Positions 10,831 through 20,887 of a DNA stretch of 64,000 bases are shown piece after piece. The position numbers and the translations under genes were made by a program. The notes beneath the pieces were generated by a model. The model worked only from the letters and a program-made list of their open reading frames with translations. It had not been told where the DNA came from and did not search any database. The stretch's first letter is position 1. Every line of letters starts with the position of its first letter. Origin of the DNA: Paragordius varius (Eukaryota > Nematomorpha); assembly GCA_964247055.1 (NCBI GenBank), contig OZ176057.1, forward strand, positions 5,456,001 to 5,520,000. The letters are read 5' to 3'.

Positions 10831-11716
10831 TAAGCTTGTCCCTAGATTTTCTTTTTAAGGAATTTTGATTTTCTTTTTTAGCTCAATTCTATGTTATATG
10901 CTCTCTTTATCTATTAAATCAGCGGAATTGGTTGGAATATGCTAATATATTTTATATGGGGTGCTATATAATTAATGTATTGTTTGCATAAATATGATAT
11001 ATTAAATTTTGCACATGGAACGCACAATTTCATTTAAATTATCTGATTATCACTAGGATTATTCCACGGAAATTTTAACCCTCTTAATAATAAAAAATTT
11101 ATGGAAATTCTTTATAAAATACATAAGAATCATGTCATTTTATATATGACTTCAAAATTTTAAAATATTCCTAAGATGTGGGATATATAATTTGCCAGAA
11201 ACACCAATTACGCTAACTCACAAGATTTTAACTTGCACAGTATATTAATAAATTTAATTTAGGTTGACGTGTGCATAGATGCTGGAAAACGATACGATCT
11301 ATCAAGGGAGATATTAACAGTACTACTCTTGTATTAACCAAAGTGTTTATACCAAATGATTTGTTATGGATCATCTGATGGTGTAATCCTACCTGTTAGA
11401 ATCACTTGGATGCTTCTTGAATGTTGATCATCTTTAATTTGAAATTTTCTAATTAACTGTTGTTTATAAAATAAATTTTTAAATGTATTTGTAATATATT
11501 TTACGTTAAATACAATTTCGCTTATATGTAAAAAATATTCGAAAAATTGTATGATCGCAACTTATGATAAAGTAAAGGGGTGCGATTTTTTGCAAGAATT
11601 TATCGTTAAAATGGATATGACAAACATTTTTTTAGATATCCCACCGGTAAATTTATAGATATATAATTGTTTTATTTAAAAATCGAATTGTATTATATTA
11701 TATATATATATATATA
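10831..11716. other. AT-rich spacer; end of high-identity block
   Basis: I see no gene. From 11,398 the sequence departs abruptly from its copy at 43,693: substitutions and small indels become frequent although the two stay alignable. A (TA)n run (11,699-11,716) precedes the MITE. Confidence 0.7.
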
Positions 11717-12107
11717 CCATTTACAGTTCAAATTCACCCTTGAACAATTCAAATTCACTCTCGAACAATTCAAATTCACCCTTAAACAATTCAAATTCAC
11801 CTTTGAACAATTCAAATTCACCCTAAAAATAAATTATGTATTTTCGAATTAATATAACTTATTATTAATATGAAATATATGTTTATGTTATAGTTTATTA
11901 TTTTTTCAGTATTATTTTAATTTAAAACAAAATTTTTATTTTTTAAAATATATAAAAATATTGGTAATTTTTAATCTTAAAAAACATATATTTTATTTGA
12001 GGGTGAATTTGAATTGTTCGAGGGTGAATTTGAATTGTTTAAGGGTGATTTTGAATTGTTCAAGGGTGAATTTGAAATGTTTAAGGGTGAAATTGAATTG
12101 TAAATGG
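11717..12107. mobile_element. Foldback-type MITE with 18-bp subrepeats
   Basis: A 391-bp element. Its terminal inverted repeats start CCATTTACA(G/A)TTCAA and consist of five tandem copies each of an 18-bp unit (ATTCAAATTCACCCTTGAAC-like at the left, the complement at the right). This resembles Foldback elements, whose inverted repeats are also built of tandem subrepeats. It is flanked by TATA on both sides, and the matching site in copy C (about 43,985-44,030) has an uninterrupted TA run without it. The TA flanks suggest a Tc1/mariner-type mover. A peptide-like frame of repeated FKFTLEQ is simply the translated subrepeats. No transposase is present. Confidence 0.85.
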
Positions 12108-12470
12108 TATATATAAAATATGATATCAGTTATTTAAATAATTGGCAAAAAACAACCATACATTTTAAACATTGCAAAGTAGGAAATATTCATGTAAATT
12201 GTTAGCTCATCATATAAGTACATTACAATTTTCATTTTTTTTCACTATATATATTTATTGCGTTAAATAAATTTCGTGAATTTGTTCGATAAGGGCAAGT
12301 TAATTAAACAACTTAAAAAACCAGGATTGTAATAACATAAATTAATAAGCTAAATAATATAAATTTATTTATTTTCTGTTAAATATTTCACAAATATTTA
12401 TATCATATCACATAAATAACTCAGTTTATTTTTATGTAAAAGACGTGTTTTAAACCAAGATTAGAAAATG
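12108..12470. other. Spacer 3' of LST8 copy A
   Basis: AT-rich sequence conserved in copy C (44,010-44,369). It is the downstream region of the minus-strand LST8 copy. No polyadenylation site can be assigned with confidence, and no other gene is seen. Confidence 0.6.
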
Positions 12471-13365
12471 CTACAAAATATCCATGCAAATTATAGCCTT
12501 TCGATGACCAGAATATTCTTTAACACCTATAGTTTTAAAGGCGTCTCCAGAATTCAGTAATTTCCAAAGCCTGGCTTTCCCGTCACTGCAAGCTAAAAAT
12601 AAGAGAAAAATCACGTAAAAATAGTTATAGAAGAAAAATTAATAAATACTAAGTCTTTAGAACCGTGGACCAAAAAAAAGATGGTTATAAAAGATTATAT
12701 TTTTAGTGTTTTTAATTTAATTACAAGGTTGGTAATAACCTTATTTTATTATATGTTTTCTATTTTATTTAGTAAAATATTTATATATTAAAACCATAAA
12801 AATAAAACCGTTTTGTCCGAAAGCTTTTCGATAAAAAATCGTAAAAAACAGAGTAAAAAGGACTTTAGAACAACAAAAACCTTTTGTTTGACTCTCAATA
12901 ATCTGTAAGCAAATTCTAAAAGGGAAAGAAAAATATAATTTAAAACCAACCAGTTAATAAATATCTGTAAGATGTAAGAATTTTTCCATGAGCGCTATTC
13001 ATATTATAATGTTTATTGATTTTGGCATCCAAATTTAAATCAGCAGGCATGGAAAATTCTGAACTTAGGAATCGCAAACACCAAACCCATTTATTAACAG
13101 CTGGGTGTTCTAATTTCCAACATGCTAGTAATATTATTATTATAATAATGTAAAAATAATTATTTTCCCTTTTTTTAGCAATGGTAAAAGATTTAGAAAC
13201 TAATTACCCATTCTTATGAAGAAAAAAAAATAAAATTGAAGTAAAATATAATTATTTTTTTAAAAATATACATAATAAATATCGTCAACTATAAAAAAAA
13301 ATTAAAACATATCCGTACGAATTATTCTACTACCCGCCTATATATAAATTTGCAATCTAAATATA

Positions 13366-13621
13366 CCATTTAGACATCAAATTTACCATGGAACAATTCA
13401 ATTTACCCTAAAATAAATTATGTGTTCTTTTAAGATTAAAAATTACCTATTATTTGTTTTAAATTTTGTTTGTAATTTAAATAATACTAAAAAAATAATA
13501 AACTATTCGCCATAAAGATATGTTTCATATAAATGATGAGTTATATTAGCTGACCGAAAACACATCATTTATTTTTAGGGTAAATTTGAATTGTTCAAGG
13601 GTAATTATAAATTTTAAATGG
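13366..13621. mobile_element. Older relative of the foldback MITE, opposite orientation
   Basis: It starts CCATTTAGACATCAAATTTA and ends with the complementary ...TTTTAAATGG, again flanked by TATA-like sequence. Its interior aligns with the reverse complement of the interior of the 11,717-12,107 element (AAATAAATTATGTGTTCTTT, TTAAAAATTACC, AATAATAAACTAT). It has only about two 18-bp subrepeats per end. It lies in an intron of LST8 copy A and is shared with copy C (45,261-45,519), so it predates their separation. Confidence 0.75.
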
Positions 13622-13994
13622 TATATTAAACGATTAATTAACTAAATTATATGTTCTATATCAAAAGAACAAGGTTAGAAATTACTTCCATTGGCTTATT
13701 ATCAAAGCCCAAAAATTAGCTCGTGTAATATTTAAAAAAATATAAATACAAATTATATATACATAATCTTAGTGGTAATTTATTATTTCAGGTTGTTTCA
13801 TGGTTACGTCTTTTCAATTTTGGCAATCAAGTAGTAAAAATTGATAATAAATGGATGGTATATCGTAAATTCATTACAGTATAGCCCATTTATTTTGGCA
13901 ATTTTATGAATATATTTCAATTCCAAATATCGTAAAATATATACATCAAAACTTATATATATATATAAATTTACGGAGAAAATGTAAAAATATA

Positions 13995-14206
13995 ACAAAT
14001 TTTTTTCTTCAAAAGACAACCCCAACTTTTTTAAAGCCTAATTTATCTTATTAAAACCATTTAATAGCAATCGTAAAATATGTCATTGATTGTGTTACCA
14101 CAATATACGTCTCTATTTTATAATTTAAATTTTAAAACAATCAGTTATATTTAAAAAAATAAAGGTTTAAAAAGTATGGGGTTGTCTTTTAGAAAAGAAT
14201 ATTTGT
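13995..14206. repeat. Intronic inverted repeat (~41-bp arms)
   Basis: Arms 13,995-14,035 and 14,166-14,206 are imperfect reverse complements sharing AAAAGACAACCCCA and TGGGGTTGTCTTTT. A long (TA)n microsatellite follows. Copies are at about 22,084-22,274 (B) and 45,908-46,100 (C). It is either a small foldback MITE or a structural part of this LST8 intron. Confidence 0.75.
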
Positions 14207-15480
14207 CTTTATATATATATATATATATATATATAAATGTTTGTGTATATAATGATTTAAAAAAGAGCATACAAAGAATTCGACGTAAAAATAAATCAAC
14301 ATATCAAGGCTAATTTTAACAAAAATTAAAAAAATAATTTTTTAAAAAAACGGTTAATCTAAAGTTTAGAATCAAGTTAAAATTATGTATTTATTCAAGA
14401 ACCATTTTATAATTTCAAATCAAAATATTCTTAAACCTTATATTTCCAAAATTTAATTTATGGTTAAATTAAACAAAATGTTTGCTGGCTACATATTTTA
14501 CCTTGATTTTGAGATAACCTTTCTTTGAAACTTTCATCGTGAATGTTTGAATTCTCAAAAGTATTTCTCCATACTAAAGTTTGGCCTTTATCCGTACAAG
14601 TTGCTACATATCTAAAATAATAATACAGTAAAAATAAAGACAAAAACGTACGAAAAACCCTTCATTATAAGCTCTCTATCGCTTTGAGTTACAAATTAAT
14701 AAGAGAGATGTAAATTGTTAATAATATATTATTTCTATTTCACAATCTTAATCGTAGACCAACAAAGTCCTATTGCTATAACGTATTCGCAATCTTGGCT
14801 GGGCCATAAAAGTGCGTCGACGACAAAAGACAGTTTTCTAATGATTTTGGACATGTGTGTTACGTTAAAAATTGCCTCAAATAACCATAAAATATAAATA
14901 TTATGAATATAAACTTTGTAATATGAAAACTCAGAACAAAAGCCTTACCCTTGATAACAATCTTAATCATGATGGTTATATGAAATTAATCAAATGATCA
15001 AAATATAGCTCTCTAAATAAATAAATATGTCTTTTAGTAATATTGCTTTATAATTTAATGGTTACTTAAATGATAAAAATATCAGAAATTTGTAAAAATA
15101 AACAAGCTTAAAAGTGTTTTTTCTAGAATTTTGGACTTTTACAAAAACCAAAAAAAGTAATTTCCAAAATTAAACAAAATAACTTTGCATCAGGTGAAAA
15201 TGTACAATTCAATACGTATTGGTTCATTTGTTCCGTCTTGCTTTGGAAACAATGTTGATTCGTATTAAAATTATCAAAGCTTTGTAGTAATAAATTACCA
15301 TTATCATCATTACAATGTAAAACTTCGTCGTCCGAAGTTGGCCCATCACTGTTTACAATATCCTTCTTATTTTGACTTATTTGGGCAAAATTTTCACCGC
15401 TCTTTTTATCTAATAAAGCGATTAAACTTTTTGTTAATATTGTCAACGAGAACAAATATTTTATGTTAAAATAATAGAGT

Positions 15481-15642
15481 GAATTCTTGTAAAAGATATT
15501 ATTAAATTAAACTATATCCAAAATATTCGAATGGATTAAGTAAAACAAAAAGAAAATAATTATAATAAGATACACATTGAAAAAGATACCATGTATCAAA
15601 AATTTTGGATATAGCTTAATTTAATATCTTTTACGAGAATTC
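15481..15642. repeat. Hairpin inside LST8 intron (~42-bp arms)
   Basis: Arms 15,481-15,524 and 15,602-15,642 both begin or end with GAATTCT(T/C)GTAAAAGATATT and ATATCCAAAAT. They are nearly perfect complements around an ~80-nt loop, which itself contains GATACCATGTATC. It is conserved at 23,550-23,711 and 47,406-47,556. It lies between two LST8 WD segments and may be a small MITE or a fold that brings splice sites together. Confidence 0.85.
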
Positions 15643-17046
15643 TCAAATTATTATTTTATTAAACTTTTTGAGTTTGAGTTTGATTCAGATTCGGAGAAAC
15701 CAACAGTTATTTGATGTTGGGGCGAGCCAATACATTTTAGCGGAGTGCAAAATTCATACATACGGAGTTGAAGTGATTTATGAAGTGCCATATATAACAC
15801 ATTGGGAAGACACGTCCTAAGTCCACCATTGTAGGACAAGGTTGAGGAATGTGGTGATTTTTTCAACGATCTTATATGATGGCGATTAGTATCTTGGCTA
15901 ACATTCAAATTTAGGTTAAATAAGTTGTTTGCCATGATATTATTAGTGTTGTTGTAATTTAGGGTGTTTGGATGACCAGTTTGATTTTCATTTTCTAAGG
16001 GTATTTTTAGTAAATTAAAATTATTTATATATACACCTCTCTATCTGACAAAACAAATAAAAAGTAACATATTAATATATTTTGTTGTAAAGAAAACCAT
16101 AAATTCAAGGATTTTTTTTCTATAACATATAATTACAAAATAAAACTATGTTTTCCCAATTTACAAGTCTATTTTAATTTCAAAACCTAATACAAAATTT
16201 TAGATTTTTAAGGGAATCAACGTTACAAAAATATTTGTATTATAAATAATAATGGTTTTATGTGCTTTGCCTTTATTGAATATTTCAATTTTTATACTTC
16301 TGATGGTAACAAATAGATAAAATTTAATATTAAATTTAACATAAAATTTTATAATCTTTATCCATTATATTTTAGTAAAAATCAATGCAACTTTAAAAAA
16401 AATTAAAAGATGGTCAAAAATAAATTTAACATACAGAAAAAATATACGAATTAAACGTAAAAATATAAAAATTATTTTTTTAAAGACAGCCATTTTAAAA
16501 CCTTAATTTTTCTCACATATAAGTTAGGGTTGGAATTATTTAGGCTTATGATGGGATTTACATTGTTTTTGATGTTTGTTATATCATAGATTCGTATATA
16601 TTTGTAACCTATATAGAAATTATTTGAAATGTGGAAAATATCATTTAAATTTTATTATAATCAAACAAATAAAATATAATTGTAAATTTAATTTAAAAAA
16701 AGCCACTTTGAATATATGTTTTAACAAAATTAAAGCAATTACCTAAAGCAGCCAGATATTTTTCGTCTGCCGAAAAAGAAATATCGTTAACTTGCTAAAT
16801 AATTTAGATTAATTATAAATATATATTTAAAGAAAAATATAAATTTTATGATATTACTGATTCCGTGCTGTAAGGTGGATTGGAATCCCCGATTTTTAAT
16901 AATCTCATTGGATGATCATAGCCAGCCTTAGCAAAAGGTTTTACCATTTCAGTATGAGTATAAATATTGCGAATTTTTTCCACTTATGTCATATGAGATA
17001 CGATAACCGCTGAGAATACTGGTGAGCAAGACAAAACAAAAGCTTA

Positions 17047-18042
17047 ACTTCCAAATTTAATACGGAATCAGGATGACATTTGTTTCCGCATCAAATTGAA
17101 ATTTTTAGTTTGTCACAATTCCTGATATGCATTAAAAATCTAAAATATTTTCTATTAAACGCATTCTAAAAACCATAATTTCCCTAAACAAAATAAACAT
17201 TTAATGAACCATTCTGCCCGAAAGAGTAATTTTCTACCTTGAGTGAATTTATGTATGTATGAATACCACCTAGCATTAGAGAAATTCGAATGAAAATTTG
17301 GGACTACTTAAATAAAATGAGCTTATATCGTTAAAGTTAACGTTTATCTATAAATAATAATGTTGTATGCTAAATATTTTTTGTCTCCATTAAAATTAGG
17401 CTATTATATTTTTATAATATGGATATTTAAAGTTTTAAAATTTATTAAGGCTCAATATATCCTTGTATATTATACCAGTGAGTATAAAATTAAAGGTTTA
17501 ATAAATTTAACTTTTAGTTCTAATTTTATAAAATATATTTTTCTCATTTAAGGTTTTGAATATATTATCCAGTTTTAAAATAACTCTTATACATATATAT
17601 ATATATATATATAAAGATCACTTGACAAACCAAATCCTTTCATTTTATTTAAAATATTTTATATATATTAAGAGTATTCTTTCCGATATTTACAATCATT
17701 TAAATATAATCTATTATAAATATTTGGAATTAAATTTTATAATGATCACTTTATTGCTTACATGTCATCTTTTTAGTCTTAAACAAACAATCGCTCACCA
17801 CTCGGCAGATTGATTGCCCTCTACTACTAATTTTTAGTATTCCAAAAATAGACCACTTATTATAATTTTGTGAAAATATAGTATGTTTTTAATATAAAAT
17901 CCTAAATGGTTTTGTTGGGAATCATATCCTGGTTTGATAAAAATATTTTTTGGATATATGCGATGTCTTAAATTAAATTTAAAATATTAAAGACAACAGG
18001 TTTCGCAACTATCGAATGTTCATTATCCTCTTTAAATTAGGT
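17047..18042. other. Spacer between LST8 A and cassette left end
   Basis: About 1 kb conserved at 49,010-50,021 next to copy C but unlike the region upstream of copy B. It contains a (TA)n run near 17,592. I looked for exons on both strands and found only short ambiguous frames. I recognise no gene. Confidence 0.6.
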
Positions 18043-18140
18043 AAAGGGCGAAATCGGCCTGCTTCGCAGCCGACTTCTTTAAAAAAAGAATCAACTCTTA
18101 TCCCTAACCTAACCCTAGCCCAAAGTCGAGAGCCCTAAAG
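18043..18140 (-). repeat. E element, minus orientation (diverged)
   Basis: It reads CGGCCTGCTTCGCAGCCGAC, ACTTCTTTAAAAAAAG, then ATCCCTAACCTAACCCTAGCCC. The second hairpin (AAGTCC/GGACTT) is deleted, so only one stem remains. It marks the left end of a truncated cassette and is paired with 50,022-50,115 in cassette III. Confidence 0.85.
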
Positions 18141-18859
18141 TTTTTCCGTATAAAATTAAGTTTGTATGAAACATGTTTGACGGCAAAAACATATAAAATA
18201 ATCCTACACATACATAAATGATAATATTAATTTATTATATTTTTTTCTTGACACCAGATGTAACTTAGAATAATGGACAATTGTCAGGCAAATATTTAAT
18301 ATTAGTTCCTCAAAAAAAATATTTCGAATGATTTTAACTTAAACTGCCATTAATAAAAAATTAATAAAGAAATAATTTTACTTCATTTATTTTTATAAAT
18401 AAATACTTATTTTCAAATATAGGCGGTCTAGTTTGGACAAAACATCCTATTTTTTAGGAATAATTAATTTTTAAATTAAAAAAATAAAGGTTGAATAAGT
18501 TTTTTTAATTTAATGATAAAATCAATATGGAAAATTAGCAGATTACTTGCCAATAATTTTTAGGCTACCACAAAATTTTCATTAAAGTATTTAAAAATTA
18601 TATATCTATGCCTAAACAATATGATTTATATTAAGGATTTGGATGAAAATTATATGTAAACATGGTATATAATGTTTATAAGTCCTAATAGCTAACAAAT
18701 GTTTTGTCTTATGTTTTTTACTAATACTAGCGCTGATCAATAATTATTTTCTAAAAAAATTCAACTTTTGTTACCTATCTCTGTATTATTAATAAATTAT
18801 AATTGGAATCTTATATTTAAGTACAAAATTATTCATAAATATAAGGTATAAGTAGTAAG

Positions 18860-18975
18860 AAAATGCGTGGGTCTCGGCCTGCTTCGCAGCCCGAGGAAGT
18901 CCTGCGGACTTCTTTAAGAAAATGAACCAACTCCAATCCCTCACCCTAACCCTAGCCCACAAAGCGAAACCTTAC
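18860..18975 (-). repeat. E element, minus orientation
   Basis: Well-preserved copy: AAATGCGTGGGTCTCGG, stem CTCGGCCTGC-TTC-GCAGCCCGAG, stem AAGTCC-TGC-GGACTT, then CAATCCCTCACCCTAACCCTAGCCC. It lies 0.8 kb to the right of the previous copy, with AT-rich sequence between that is related to the 1-kb units at 27,581-29,609 (shared GGTCTAGTTTGGACAAA motif). Confidence 0.92.
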
Positions 18976-19283
18976 AGTATCATACTATAAACTAGAGATT
19001 GAAATAATTTACATTTTTTACCATATAACCAAATATTTTTTTCCAAACTATAGTAAAAAATATAAATGCCAACTGTTTTTAAAAGATTTCAATTCAGCTT
19101 ATGAATAAGAGGAACTAATTATAAAAAAATTGAGGGATTTTATTATATTTTTATTCAAGGTTAATATCATGTTTTAATTTGTTCAAGTTATTGTCGTGTG
19201 GTTATATATAATTATTACATGAAGAAACTCTTTTGATTTATTTTTTAAAAGATTTGTTAATTTTAAAATTAAACTGTTTATTA

Positions 19284-19379
19284 ATGCCTAATCATGAAGA
19301 CATTATGAATGATGGAGAATTATATTACAGGCTTAGAAGGTTTCGCGAAAATTTTAATAATCCATTAAATTTTAAATAA
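19284..19379 (+). CDS. Possible small coding fragment, unrecognised
   Basis: A 31-codon frame beginning MPNHEDIMNDGELYYRLRRF with good amino-acid balance for so AT-rich a region. The frame stays open upstream to about 19,216. The central ELYYRLRRFRENF is faintly like the start of some transposase helices, but I cannot identify it. In cassette III the same stretch carries a stop (TAT to TAG) and an upstream 1-bp loss, so it is not under constraint there. It could be a remnant exon. Confidence 0.25.
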   Translation: MPNHEDIMNDGELYYRLRRFRENFNNPLNFK

Positions 19380-19477
19380 AAATTAAGATCCATTCCACGA
19401 TTGAGAATGTTACATTTCTAAAGTGAATAAATGTTAATATAGCAACTTGATATTATTTAATGGTATTAAATGTAGTT

Positions 19478-19594
19478 TTAATAAAGGTGACTCTTAAATG
19501 ACAAAGTTTCGGCCTTCAATTCAACTGAATCCAAACTTCTTACTTTAACCCTTATCCCCACAGTACACAACTTGTTCTCAATCTTATTTACCAT
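19478..19594 (-). CDS. Possible conserved exon, unrecognised
   Basis: A minus-strand frame of 38 codons starting MVNKIENKLCTVGIRVKVRS and ending SFKSHLY. The frame also extends upstream past the ATG (LFCFNSTNK). The patch is distinctly less AT-rich than its surroundings. Over it the matching stretch in cassette III (about 51,458-51,574) differs by only one base in what I compared, while the flanks differ more. That is suggestive of an exon, but no family is recognised. Confidence 0.3.
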   Translation of the reverse strand: MVNKIENKLCTVGIRVKVRSLDSVELKAETLSFKSHLY

Positions 19595-20340
19595 TTTATT
19601 AGTTGAGTTAAAACAGAATAATACCTTATATGATTGATTGATTCCCATTTTATAATCAATATATAGTAGAATTAATTAAGAGAGAATTATTATATCTAGG
19701 TAATTATCGTAAGCACACTTTGAATATTGTTTACCCAAATATAATTATCTGAGATGATTGATCTACTTATTTTGGATGGAAACTCAAAAAACGCAATTCA
19801 GAGCTCTTTGTTGTTGAAAGCTTATTATTATATGATTTCAAGATTATTTGATTTTTATACTAATTCTAAAAGGTTGCAAAAAGCATTTGAAAAAAAATCA
19901 AAATAAATAATTATAAATCTTTTAGATAATAATCTATAATTTCCTGAAAACATTCTTTTTTTTTAAAAAAAGCCTTTACAATCACTAAATTATATACCAA
20001 TCTTTAATCCTATTACACAGGTTAAAACTTAAATACCTCTATAAAAAATTATTTTTTTTAATATTGAAACATATTAGATTAATTAATTAATTAATAAATT
20101 TTGATATTAGCAATTTGTTTAATCAAACATTTAAGTAAGAAAATAAATTCAAATTTCTCATTTATTATTACTAATAAAGATTGTTAAAATATTATTGCCA
20201 TATTTTTATTGCCATATTTTACTCCGAATTTGATTTACATTTCTTATAGGCGCCAGCCAATTATAACATTAATGTAATAATAAAGAATTTATTTTTAGAT
20301 ATGATTGATGAATCATATATAATAATATGTTTTATTTGAA

Positions 20341-20560
20341 TGTGCAGATGGGGGGGGGGAATAATAATAATAGGCGCCCAAACAATGTTGCGTAACGAAA
20401 GAAAGGGAGGGAATAAATAATAATAATAATAATAATAAGAGAGGGAAACGAAAGATATGTGAAACATTTTTCCAGAAGGGGGGAGAAAAAGGCGCAAATG
20501 CGCACATTAATTTGATTGGCTAAAAAGATAACATACACATTTGGCCCTATATAAAGGGCG
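20341..20560 (+). promoter_or_regulatory. TATA promoter region, cassette left end (A)
   Basis: In order: nine G (20,350-20,358), TAATAA microsatellite, a heat-shock-like TTCCAGAA followed by GGGGGGAGAAAAAGGC (about 20,470-20,492), the palindrome-like GGCGCAAATGCGCAC, a CCAAT box in inverted form (GATTGGC, 20,514-20,520) and TATATAAA (20,548-20,555) inside CCCTATATAAAGGG. Spacing of CCAAT and TATA is typical of RNA polymerase II promoters. The same set recurs at 52,320-52,528 and, more diverged, at 31,107-31,292. Confidence 0.6.
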
Positions 20561-20639
20561 AAAAATTTACTTTTTTCATTTATTTAATTTTTTTTTTGCC
20601 TTGCACATTTTTTGAGATGGATGGATAGATTGGGTCCAT

Positions 20640-20839
20640 ATGCAATTTCCCTTTCCATGTCTTGATCTGTCCGGTTATACAATGTATGTGCCATTACTAT
20701 ATAAAAGGTAAATTGTTTTTATTTCATCATTAGAATACCATTGTTAATTGAAAAAAAAGGAAACTGCCCAACAAATCCTAGAAACAATCGAACACAATAT
20801 AACGACAAAGTATTAACAAGGCTGATATTATACGACTGA
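20640..20839 (+). CDS. Candidate 57-aa two-exon product downstream of promoter A
   Basis: Starting at ATG 20,640 (MQFPFPCLDLSGYTMYVPLL) a frame runs to 20,707, continues across a putative 26-nt intron (20,708-20,733, GTAAATTG...CATTAG), and stays open to TGA at 20,837-20,839 (ends VLTRLILYD). The transcript-like segment then runs to 20,887, before a consensus GTAAGT donor. Cassette III has indels at the junction and further on, so the frame is not kept there. This may be a non-coding exon pair in which the frame is fortuitous. An upstream ATG with a three-codon frame precedes it. Confidence 0.3.
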
Positions 20840-20887
20840 AATTGGAAAATACGTTCGTTCTTATACAATTCTGATCAAACAATATAT

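Larger units (their letters stand above)
12471..17046 (-). pseudogene. LST8-like WD40 gene, copy A (damaged 5' end)
   Basis: Intron-containing copy of a TOR-complex LST8 gene. LST8 is a seven-bladed WD40 propeller that binds the TOR kinase domain in TORC1 and TORC2. Exons I can support, 5' to 3' on the minus strand: first exon about 17,046-16,858; 16,794-16,743 (QVNDISFSADEKYLAALG); 16,608-16,517 (YKYIRVYDITNIK...NPIIS); a WD segment with uncertain edges at 15,935-15,651; an exon ending at 15,184 (TFSPDAK); 14,611-14,502 (YVATCTDKGQTLVW); 13,124-12,951 (NKWVWCLRF); 12,592-12,471 (ACSDGKARLW... GHRKAIICMDIL, TAG). Splice phases join correctly across the last four exons. The order and spacing of blades match known LST8 proteins. 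The first exon is spoiled: a 4-bp loss, an in-frame TAA and a 12-bp loss remove the conserved TLQHPES stretch. The copy is probably not functional. Confidence 0.8.
18976..20340. other. AT-rich spacer with two coding-like patches
   Basis: Mostly A/T with no long frame. Two short patches stand out by composition (19,284-19,379 plus and 19,478-19,594 minus, listed separately). The region is conserved in cassette III (50,943-52,310) but not in cassette II. Confidence 0.6.

Noticed and set aside
11667-11852. Peptide with repeated FKFTLEQ
   Set aside because: It is the translated 18-bp subrepeats of the foldback MITE terminus.
14715-14897. Plus-strand 60-codon frame shared by all LST8 copies (also 22,784 and 46,644)
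   Set aside because: It has no ATG and lies antisense within an LST8 intron. The changes in copy C alter amino acids freely.
17360-17813. Two AT-rich plus-strand frames
   Set aside because: Composition is almost only F, I, K, L, N and Y from A/T codons, with TA microsatellite translation; not conserved as frames next to copy C.
20261-20538. Overlapping minus-strand frames rich in tyrosine, leucine or isoleucine (also 31,013-31,297 and 52,232-52,511)
   Set aside because: They are translations of TAATAA microsatellites and G-tracts in the promoter regions, open in all frames at once.
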